From the NCBI RefSeq assembly GCF_025426255.1, contig NZ_CP104861.1:744001-808000 (forward strand): 64,000 nucleotides of DNA, read 5' to 3'. Shown here one piece after another: positions 26,024 through 33,096 of this stretch (its first letter is position 1; each line of letters begins with the position of its first letter). A program made the translations under genes and the position numbers. A model generated the notes under the pieces. The model was given only the letters and a program-made list of their open reading frames with translations, was not told the origin of the DNA and did no database searches. The stretch is from Pseudomonas fragi (GTDB lineage Bacteria; Pseudomonadota; Gammaproteobacteria; Pseudomonadales; Pseudomonadaceae).

Positions 26024-26521
26024 ATGACGCAGATTTATTACGAACAAATGCCATCGCCGATTGGGCCGCTGTTTTTGGTCGCCGATGATGAAGGGCTACG
26101 CGAAGTGCGATTCGAGTTGGATCGTAGGCCGCATACGCCGCTGGACGGCTGGGTGCATTCGGCGCAAAAACTCGCAGAAGTGCGTCGTCAACTGGAGGAG
26201 TACTTTGCCGGTAAGCGTCTGACCTTCGACTTGCCGCTCAAGCCACTGGGCACAGAGTTTCAGCAGTCGGTATGGCAAGCGCTGACAACCATCCCCTACG
26301 CGGTGACCACCAGCTACGGGCAGATTTCACAGCAAATTCTGCGGCCCAAGGCATCGCGGGCGGTGGGGGCGGCGAATGGGCGTAACCCGATCCCGATCAT
26401 CATCCCGTGCCATCGGGTGATTGGCAGCAACGGTACGCTGACCGGTTTCGGCGGCGGCCTGGCGGCCAAGCAATGGTTGCTTGAGCATGAAATGAAGTGC
26501 CAAGGCTTTACGCTGTCTTGA
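26024..26521 (+). CDS. ogt: Methylated-DNA--protein-cysteine methyltransferase
   Basis: I prefer ATG 26024 (AAGG seven bases upstream) to ATG 26018, giving 165 residues. The active-site motif is IPCHRV with Cys129; the Arg-finger helix SRAVGAANGRNP and the GFGGGLAAKQWLL tail are typical. It removes methyl from O6-methylguanine by suicide transfer. The gene begins right after the upstream stop, so it is co-translated with the Ada-AlkA fusion. Whether it is best called Ogt or the detached C-terminal half of Ada is a matter of naming. Confidence 0.93.
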   Translation: MTQIYYEQMPSPIGPLFLVADDEGLREVRFELDRRPHTPLDGWVHSAQKLAEVRRQLEEYFAGKRLTFDLPLKPLGTEFQQSVWQALTTIPYAVTTSYGQISQQILRPKASRAVGAANGRNPIPIIIPCHRVIGSNGTLTGFGGGLAAKQWLLEHEMKCQGFTLS

Positions 26522-26536
26522 GCACGTTGCACTAAA

Positions 26537-26627
26537 CCTGTGGGAGCGGGCTTGCTCGCGATTGGATTGCTGCGGTGTAACTGTCAAACCGCATCGATAC
26601 CGTCGCGAGCAAGCCCGCTGCACAAGG
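26537..26627. repeat. REP pair, family B copy 2
   Basis: CCTGTGGGAGCGGGCTTGCT ... and the facing GTCGCGAGCAAGCCCGCTGC, separated by about 40 bases. Between convergent ogt and nadC. Confidence 0.9.
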
Positions 26628-26638
26628 AGTAGGGCTGT

Positions 26639-27487
26639 TTAGATGCTCAAGCGCATCGACAAGTCCACTGCTTTGACATCTTTGGTCATGGCCCCAATCG
26701 AGATGTAGTCCACGCCGGTTTCGGCGATCGGGCGCAAGGTGGTCTCGTTGATGCCGCCGCTAGCCTCCAGCTTGGCTTTACCCGCGTTCAGGCGCACCGC
26801 TTCGCGCATGTCATCCATGCTCAGTTCGTCGAGCATGATGATGTCGGCGCCTGCGTCCAGTGCTTGCTTGAGTTCAGCCAGGCTTTCGACTTCGATTTCT
26901 ACCGGCTTGCCCGGAGCAATCTTGTGTGCGGCGCTGATGGCCTCGGCAATACCGCCACACGCTGCGATGTGGTTTTCCTTGATCAAAAATGCGTCGTACA
27001 GACCGATCCGGTGATTGTGGCAACCGCCGCAGGTCACGGCGTATTTCTGTGCCAGACGCAGGCCCGGCAAGGTTTTGCGGGTATCCAGCAACTTGACCTG
27101 GGTATCGGCCACTTGATCGGCCAGGTACTGGGCGTGTGTGGCAACGCCTGACAACAGCTGCAGAAAGTTCAGCGCGCTACGTTCGCCGCTGAGCAGAGAG
27201 CGAGCCGGACCTTCAAGGTGAAACAACACTTGGTTGGGGCTCACGCGCTCGCCATCGGCGACCTGCCAGTGTACGGCCACTCGTGGATCAAGCTGGCGAA
27301 ACACAGTGTCGACCCACGCTGTACCGCTGATGACAGCTGCTTCACGGGTAATAATCGTGGCTTTGGCCAGACGTTCGGCCGGGATCAGCCGTGCAGTGAT
27401 ATCGCCGCTGCCAATGTCTTCAGCTAACGCGCGGCGCACGTTGGCTTCGATTTCGGCAGTGAGGTCGGCCAGGCGTAAATTCGGCAT
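26639..27487 (-). CDS. nadC: Nicotinate-nucleotide pyrophosphorylase (carboxylating)
   Basis: Starting at ATG 27487 ([21 protein letters not shown]) gives 282 residues, the normal length; an in-frame extension to 27613 looks non-coding. Motifs: [47 protein letters not shown] and LEASGGI, all NadC signatures. It turns quinolinate and PRPP into nicotinate mononucleotide in NAD synthesis. Convergent with ogt, divergent from the DUF1631 gene. Confidence 0.95.
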   Translation of the reverse strand: MPNLRLADLTAEIEANVRRALAEDIGSGDITARLIPAERLAKATIITREAAVISGTAWVDTVFRQLDPRVAVHWQVADGERVSPNQVLFHLEGPARSLLSGERSALNFLQLLSGVATHAQYLADQVADTQVKLLDTRKTLPGLRLAQKYAVTCGGCHNHRIGLYDAFLIKENHIAACGGIAEAISAAHKIAPGKPVEIEVESLAELKQALDAGADIIMLDELSMDDMREAVRLNAGKAKLEASGGINETTLRPIAETGVDYISIGAMTKDVKAVDLSMRLSI

Positions 27488-27834
27488 AACGAGCTCCACA
27501 AACAAAGTGCGCCGATTATAGGGCCATGCCACGGTTGAACCCAAGGTGTGCCACCGCGCCGTGGGCAAATGCCTGCAACAGGCTGGTGCGGCACTTTGAG
27601 AACTATTTGGCACCCTCGCTCAATGAAGTGAAGAGTGTGCTGGCACAAGCGTCGTCTTTTACAAGATAATCCGCCTTGCGATTGGCGCCATAGCTTTGAC
27701 GTGTAGCTGTTGCCCTTAATTTCGATACGCCGACGAGTGCGCAAGGCATCCGCCGGTTCTGCTTGTGTGCGTCAAAAATGGCTCTGGCCACGCACGCTCA
27801 CCTGCAAGCGAATAAACCACTCAGGGAGGACAGG
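27488..27834. other. Divergent intergenic region nadC / DUF1631 gene
   Basis: 347 bases without a gene-like ORF; it must contain both promoters. I see no clear operator, repeat or terminator. TTGGCACCC at about 27607 is not followed by a proper sigma-54 -12 element. Confidence 0.5.
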
Positions 27835-29331
27835 ATGCAAAATGACGGGAAAGTGGCACCTGCGCACAGGACCACTACGGAGCGGGCGATGCACTCGCCG
27901 CTTGCCCGCCTGCCTGTGATCCTGTTGCAGGTGCATGACAAGGCTGCACAGCAGCTCAGGAACGAGCTGCAAGTGCTGTTCGAAAATGCCGATGAAACCC
28001 TGTTTGAAATGGCTGACAAGGCTCAAAACGACACTGAGCAGAGCCTGTTTTTTGAAGCCATGCGCGATGTCAGGCTCAAACGTAAAAACATTGAGCGCGG
28101 TTTTCTTGAGCGGCTGTTTGAAGCGTTTATCCGACTGGCCCAGCCTGAAGTCGCAGAGCCTGCCTTGCAGGCTGTAGCTCCGGCACAGAGCGCGTTCTCA
28201 CTGATGGCCAATGATCTTGAACGGGCTCAGGTGACGAATGCGATGGTGGCGCGGGTTTTGGCCCGCAACCAATTGGCGTTGTGCCAGTTGAGTGCTCGCC
28301 TCAATACCCTGAGCTGCGAGCCGCTCGATGACCAAAACAACCCGTTGGGGCCCGCGATGCTGTGCGAGTACTTTCTGCAATCGGAACGTGATCAGGGTAT
28401 GGACTTGAAGGTCAAGCTGATCATGCTCCGACTGTTCGAGAAGTACCTGCTCAGCCAGACCGGACAGCTGTATGCCGACGCTAACCAACTTTTGATTGCC
28501 ACGGGGGTGCTGCCTGACCTTGCCGAGGAAGCAACGTGCTGCGCCACCAAAGTCAGCGCCCTTGAACAGCAATCAACCAATACCGGCGAGGATGCAGGCA
28601 AATTGGTCGGGTTGTTGTTCGACTACATCAGTGATGACCGCAATCTCTCGCAACCGCTGAAAAAGCTGCTGGCGTTGTTACGCGAACCGATGCTCCAGAT
28701 TGCGCGGCGCGATCAGAATTTTTTCAGCTGCGACAGCCACCCGGCTCGCCGATTACTCAATGTGATTGCCAGCGCGGCCATTGGGTGGGGCGCCAACGCT
28801 GAGGACTGCAGCGACATGCTGTATCGCAAGGTTGAGCACGTGGTGCTGCAATTGGCCCGATATGCAGGTAATAACCCGGCGCTGCTTGAGTCCATGCTGC
28901 ATGATTTTTCGATGTTTACCCGCGGCGAGCGTGGGCGCATTGAGCTGCTGGAGCAACGCACCCGTGACGCCGAACATGCGCGTCGTCGACCTCCGTTCCA
29001 GGCCAGCCCGGTGCAGTCATGGCCTTTACCTGCTCTCGATGAGCAGGGCCATCTGGGCTTGCTGCTGGTCAGCCAATTGCGCATCGGAACGTGGATCGAA
29101 CTGCAGGCCGATGAAACTACGCGGCTGCGTTGCAAACTGATCACGATTCTGGAACCGGGCGGCATTCATGTTTTTGTCAATCGCATGGGGGCCAAGGTGC
29201 TGGAAAAAAACCGCACTGATTTAATCGTCCAGCTGCGTAGCGGGGCTATTCTGCTGCTCGACGACCGGTTGTTGTTCGATAGGGCCCTGGAGTCGGTGAT
29301 AGACAGTTTGCGGCAGTCTGGCGCGGACTAA
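27835..29331 (+). CDS. DUF1631 family protein
   Basis: I use ATG 27835 since AGGGAGGACAGG lies directly upstream; a longer frame starts at 27763 without a good site. The product has 498 residues, cytoplasmic and largely helical. It fits the N-terminal and core parts of DUF1631 (HDKAAQQLRNELQVLFENADETLFEMADKA, LRLFEKYLLSQTG, FSCDSHPARRLLNVIA). A C-terminal beta-rich part (LLVSQLRIGTWIELQADETTRLRCKLI ... VFVNRMGAKVLEKN) resembles a PilZ-like barrel in shape, as known for other DUF1631 proteins, but the c-di-GMP RxxxR motif is not evident. Function unknown. Confidence 0.7.
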   Translation: MQNDGKVAPAHRTTTERAMHSPLARLPVILLQVHDKAAQQLRNELQVLFENADETLFEMADKAQNDTEQSLFFEAMRDVRLKRKNIERGFLERLFEAFIRLAQPEVAEPALQAVAPAQSAFSLMANDLERAQVTNAMVARVLARNQLALCQLSARLNTLSCEPLDDQNNPLGPAMLCEYFLQSERDQGMDLKVKLIMLRLFEKYLLSQTGQLYADANQLLIATGVLPDLAEEATCCATKVSALEQQSTNTGEDAGKLVGLLFDYISDDRNLSQPLKKLLALLREPMLQIARRDQNFFSCDSHPARRLLNVIASAAIGWGANAEDCSDMLYRKVEHVVLQLARYAGNNPALLESMLHDFSMFTRGERGRIELLEQRTRDAEHARRRPPFQASPVQSWPLPALDEQGHLGLLLVSQLRIGTWIELQADETTRLRCKLITILEPGGIHVFVNRMGAKVLEKNRTDLIVQLRSGAILLLDDRLLFDRALESVIDSLRQSGAD

Positions 29332-29414
29332 TCGCAGACAACACAGATTGCTCCCCATCGGCGTGCTCATCGCGGCATACTGGGCCTTTGGTTTTGCCTG
29401 TTGAAGGAGCCTGT

Positions 29415-29978
29415 ATGCAGCTGGACCCCGCAAGTGGCTGGTGCCAAGGCGTGTGCCATTGCCCGTCACCCAACTTCAATACGCGCCCGAGCGACGAAAT
29501 TTCCCTGCTGGTTATCCACAACATCAGCTTGCCGCCGGGGCAATTTGGCACCGGCAAGGTTCAGGAGTTCTTCCAAAACCAACTGGACGTCACAGAGCAT
29601 CCTTACTTTGAAGGCATCATCGACCTCAGGGTAAGTGCACATTTTCTGATAGAGCGTGACGGTAGGGTTACCCAGTTTGTCTCATGTCTCGATCGTGCAT
29701 GGCATGCGGGCATTTCGAGCTTCGAGGGGCGTGAGACCTGTAATGACTTTTCGCTGGGTATTGAGCTTGAGGGCACCGATGAACAGCCGTTCACGGACGC
29801 GCAGTATCAGGCGCTGACAGCGTTGACCCGGCAACTGCAGGTGGCTTACCCCGCCATCACATCGAACAGGATATGTGGTCATAGCGACGTGGCACCGGGG
29901 CGCAAGACAGACCCCGGGCCGGCTTTTGACTGGATGCGCTTTCGCGGCGCGTTGCAGCACACAGGAGAGAAACAATGA
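29415..29978 (+). CDS. ampD: 1,6-anhydro-MurNAc-L-alanine amidase AmpD
   Basis: The product has 187 residues from ATG 29415 (GAAGGAGCC upstream). Zinc ligands by analogy with known AmpD are His35 (LVIHNIS), His156 and Asp166 (GHSDVAPGRKTDPG), with Glu118 in SLGIELEG. The enzyme is cytoplasmic and cleaves anhydro-muropeptides during cell-wall recycling; its loss induces AmpC beta-lactamase in Pseudomonas. Coupled to ampE (4-base overlap). Confidence 0.96.
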   Translation: MQLDPASGWCQGVCHCPSPNFNTRPSDEISLLVIHNISLPPGQFGTGKVQEFFQNQLDVTEHPYFEGIIDLRVSAHFLIERDGRVTQFVSCLDRAWHAGISSFEGRETCNDFSLGIELEGTDEQPFTDAQYQALTALTRQLQVAYPAITSNRICGHSDVAPGRKTDPGPAFDWMRFRGALQHTGEKQ

Positions 29979-30811
29979 GTTTTGTGGTGTTACTGCTGGC
30001 GATTCTGGTCGAGAAGTTCTCGGCTTTGCGACAGCGTCTGCAGTGTGATGGTGGCTGGCTGCGCGAACTGCACAAGCTTGAAGCCAGCCCCAGGTTTGGC
30101 AAGCAACCGTGGTGGGTGCTGTTCATTCTGATTGTGTTGCCCGCATTGGTATTGGGCTTGCTGTTAGTGGTGCTGCAACCGGTGGCTTATGGCCTGCTGG
30201 CGCTGCCGATACACCTGCTGGTGGTGATTTACAGCCTGGGTCGCGGCGATTTGTTGGGGGGACTTGGGCCCTTTCGCGATGCCTGGCGGCGCGGTGATTT
30301 ACAGGCGGCGGCCCATGTTGCCGAGCGTGACCTTCGCGTCAGTGCGGACAGCGGTGAGCAGTTGCTGGAAAAGGTGCAAGGGCATCTGTTGTGGCAGGCC
30401 TACCAGAGTTTTTTTGCAGTGATTTTCTGGTATTTCCTGCTGGGCCCGGTGGTGGTCTTGAGCTACCGATTGCTGGCCCTGGCAGCAGAGCACAGCCAGA
30501 ACCCGGCGCTGGTAGAGCGTGCCGAGCAAGTGCGCCATGCTTTTGACTGGTTGCCGGTGCGGTTGTTGGCGGCGAGTTTTGCGCTGGTGGGCAACTTCGC
30601 GGCGGTCAGCCGGGTGATGCTGCATGAGTTGCTGAGCTGGGACATCAGTGCTGCGCAACTGATTAACAAAGCCGGTTGTGCAGCCGCTGAAATCCCGGCA
30701 CCGCAAGCTGGCCCTGAAGGTATCAGCAGCCTCGACACCCTGTGGGCTTTGCTGCTGCGCGCGGCAGTGCTGTGGTATGCGTGCTTTGCGGTGTGGGCGT
30801 TGTTGTTGTAA
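29975..30811 (+). CDS. ampE: Regulatory signalling membrane protein AmpE
   Basis: The product has 278 residues with four hydrophobic regions (VLLLAILVEKFSAL at the start; WVLFILIVLPALVLGLLLVVL; FFAVIFWYFLLGPVVVLSYRLL; C-terminal LLRAAVLWYACFAVWALLL). It matches AmpE, the inner-membrane partner of AmpD. The loop around 75-135 has the GPFRDAWRRGDLQAAAHVAERDL segment. Its exact function is not settled in the literature. Confidence 0.93.
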   Translation: MSFVVLLLAILVEKFSALRQRLQCDGGWLRELHKLEASPRFGKQPWWVLFILIVLPALVLGLLLVVLQPVAYGLLALPIHLLVVIYSLGRGDLLGGLGPFRDAWRRGDLQAAAHVAERDLRVSADSGEQLLEKVQGHLLWQAYQSFFAVIFWYFLLGPVVVLSYRLLALAAEHSQNPALVERAEQVRHAFDWLPVRLLAASFALVGNFAAVSRVMLHELLSWDISAAQLINKAGCAAAEIPAPQAGPEGISSLDTLWALLLRAAVLWYACFAVWALLL

Positions 30812-30844
30812 CGCCTGTGTGAGCGTTGGTGTGCGCAAATCCTC

Positions 30845-30967
30845 GTAGCCGCTGCCGAAGGAACGAGGCTGCGTTCGATTGCGAAGCGATCGTAAATTCA
30901 GATAACGCGTTCTCACCGGAGTGCCGTACCACACCAACGCAGCCTCGCTACGCTCCTCAGCGGCTAC
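30845..30967. repeat. Long palindromic repeat, family A copy 4
   Basis: GTAGCCGCTGCCGAAGGAAC at the left and CTACGCTCCTCAGCGGCTAC at the right, with inner GAGGCTGCGTTCG opposite CGCAGCCTCG. Imperfect arms. Between convergent ampE and tatD. Confidence 0.8.
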
Positions 30968-30981
30968 AAAAGCAGGGCCGG

Positions 30982-31758
30982 TTACCAGCCAAACAACTCC
31001 CGCGCATTGGCCGTACTGGTTTCGGCCAAACGCTCGGGGCTGATGCCCATCACTTCGGCCAGCGCCTGGCAGATATCGGGCAGGTGCTCCGGGCTATTGC
31101 GCTGGTTGGGGTACATGGCAGGGGCCATGTCGGGCGAGTCGGTTTCCAGCACGATGGCGTCCAGCGGCAAATCGACGATCACTTTACGCAGGCGCAAGGC
31201 TTGCGGCCAGGTAGCCGCGCCACCCAGACCCAGCTTGAATCCCAGCTTCAGGTATTCGCGGGCTTCTTCGCGGCTTCCTGCAAATGCATGAATAATCCCG
31301 CCGCGCTGTAGCCTGAAGCGTTTTAACGTTGCAATCACTTGCGCATGGCTACGTCGGACGTGGAGTAGGGCGGGCAGCTGAAAGTCGGCGGCCAGCTGCA
31401 ATTGGGCTTCGAACAGCTGTTGCTGACCCTCGCGGTCGAGTTCGGGCAGGAAGTAGTCGAGGCCGATTTCGCCCACGGCACATAGCTGCGGGTGCCCCGC
31501 CAGGCGGCTCAGCCACTGCCCCAGTTCAAGTACATGCTCAGGGCGATGTTCGTTGAGGTACACCGGGTGCAAGCCAAAGGCGGCATATAGCTGACTGTCG
31601 GTTTGCACCAAATCCCACAAACGCTGCCAATTGTGCTGATAGACCCCCAACACCACCATCTGCTCAACCCCCGACGCCCGACTGCGCGCCAGTAACTGCG
31701 TGCGGTCAGCGTCAAAGTCCGGGAAGTCGAGGTGGGTATGGCTGTCGATCAGTCCCAT
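30982..31758 (-). CDS. TatD-family metal-dependent hydrolase
   Basis: The product has 258 residues of the TatD/YcfH amidohydrolase barrel. Metal ligands: DSHTHLDF at the start, GEIGLDYF, LLHVRRSH, GIIHAFAGSREEA and LETDSPDMAP. Members are 3'-5' DNA exonucleases or related hydrolases. It lies 2 bases after cra, so it is in the same operon; the name YjjV or TatD cannot be decided from sequence. Confidence 0.9.
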   Translation of the reverse strand: MGLIDSHTHLDFPDFDADRTQLLARSRASGVEQMVVLGVYQHNWQRLWDLVQTDSQLYAAFGLHPVYLNEHRPEHVLELGQWLSRLAGHPQLCAVGEIGLDYFLPELDREGQQQLFEAQLQLAADFQLPALLHVRRSHAQVIATLKRFRLQRGGIIHAFAGSREEAREYLKLGFKLGLGGAATWPQALRLRKVIVDLPLDAIVLETDSPDMAPAMYPNQRNSPEHLPDICQALAEVMGISPERLAETSTANARELFGW

Positions 31759-31760
31759 GC

Positions 31761-32756
31761 TCAGGCCTGATGAATCCGTTGTTTGAAGGTTCGGGCAATC
31801 GCATGGATACCAGGCACGTAGCTTTGCTCTTCAATGGCTGCAAGTGCCAGGTTCAGGGCTTTTTCGGCAATCAGCTTATGTTGCTGGCCCATGGCATTGA
31901 CCGGCAGCGGCAGGAAGTCCAGCAGTTGGGTGTCGCCAAAAGTGGCCAGACGCAAGGGCGGACGTTGGCTTGGGTGCTCCAGCAGTGCGTCGAACATACC
32001 TTGCAAAAGCACGTATGAAGTCGTGATCAGCGCTTCGGGAAAGTGCCCTTGGCGTGCCAGCAGATCATCGATGATCCGGCGCCCGCATTCGCGGCTGAAC
32101 GCCGTGCCGTGCTCGATCAGGACTTCACCCTTGAATCCTTCCACGGCTTGCCTGAAGCCTGCCTCACGGGCCTGGCTGACGCTCAGCTCAGGGCGCGCGC
32201 CGATCAATACAATTTGGCGTGGCAAAGGATGCAACAGGCTGCGGGTCAACTGCAGGCTGGCTTCGCAGTCATCGCTGATCACCGAGCAAAAGCGTTCTGG
32301 CTCCATGGTCCGGTCAATGGCAATGATCGGCATGCCCAGATCCTGCAACTGGCGGTAGCTGTCATCGTCATCGGGCAGGCAACTGGCGACGAACAGGGCA
32401 TCGCAACGACGGGCACGAAACAACTTGAGCAACTGGCGCTCACTGTCCGGCGCATCGTCGGAGCTGGCGATCAGTAGCTGATAGCCACGAGCGCGAGCGC
32501 CTTGTTCGAGTTGCTTGGCCAGGCGCGCATAACTCGGGTTTTCGAGGTCCGGGAGGATAAACCCCAGCGTGCGCGTGTGCCGGCTGCGCAGCCCGGCTGC
32601 TTGCGGGTTGGGGGTGAAACCGTGCTCCTCGACCACCGCACGCACGCGCTCCACCGTGCTGCTGCTGATGCGCTGCTGCTCGGCTTTTCCATTGATGACA
32701 TAGCTGGCAGTCGTTACGGAAACACCTGCCAATTGAGCGATATCACTGAGCTTCAC
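31761..32756 (-). CDS. cra: Catabolite repressor/activator Cra (FruR)
   Basis: The product has 331 residues, LacI family. N-terminal HTH MKLSDIAQLAGVSVTTASYVINGKAEQQRIS with hinge, then a periplasmic-binding-protein-like effector domain from about residue 60. In P. putida Cra represses fruBKA and is relieved by fructose-1-phosphate (established for the homologue). Divergent from fruB; the operator TTAAACGTTTCA lies in between. Confidence 0.94.
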   Translation of the reverse strand: MKLSDIAQLAGVSVTTASYVINGKAEQQRISSSTVERVRAVVEEHGFTPNPQAAGLRSRHTRTLGFILPDLENPSYARLAKQLEQGARARGYQLLIASSDDAPDSERQLLKLFRARRCDALFVASCLPDDDDSYRQLQDLGMPIIAIDRTMEPERFCSVISDDCEASLQLTRSLLHPLPRQIVLIGARPELSVSQAREAGFRQAVEGFKGEVLIEHGTAFSRECGRRIIDDLLARQGHFPEALITTSYVLLQGMFDALLEHPSQRPPLRLATFGDTQLLDFLPLPVNAMGQQHKLIAEKALNLALAAIEEQSYVPGIHAIARTFKQRIHQA

Positions 32757-33096
32757 GCCGATAATTCCTTATTTTTTGTAGTACATGTCGACATTCTGGC
32801 CAATCCTAACCCATAAAGGCAGCCGACCATCGTCTGCCATCGGTGTACTGTATTTTTTTGCAATATTCGCTGGCTGACGCCAATCAATGCGACAAGTTGG
32901 ACTTCAAGCGCGAGCAATTATGCAGTAACGTGCCGGACATTCTTGATTAAACGTTTCAGCAGGCGTATTTAAAGGCACTTATTTCGGTAGTGATGTACTT
33001 GCCACACATCCGCAGACGCTGCCCGGAATGAGCGACCCAAGCTGACTTAATTCAAAACAATACCGAGTGCCATTGAGTACCGGAAAAGGAGAACGC
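32757..33096. other. Divergent cra/fruB control region
   Basis: 340 bases without a gene. The left part next to cra is AT-rich (TTATTTTTTGTAG) and could hold the cra promoter on the minus strand; the Cra operator is at 32947-32958; nothing else is evident. Confidence 0.6.
32947..32958 (+). promoter_or_regulatory. Cra operator upstream of fruB
   Basis: TTAAACGTTTCA is the Cra-binding sequence I recall for the P. putida fruB promoter. It lies 138 bases before the fruB start codon and is partly palindromic around ACGT. Confidence 0.8.

Noticed and set aside
27607..27625. TTGGCACCC as a sigma-54 element upstream of the DUF1631 gene
   Set aside because: No TTGC at the right distance.
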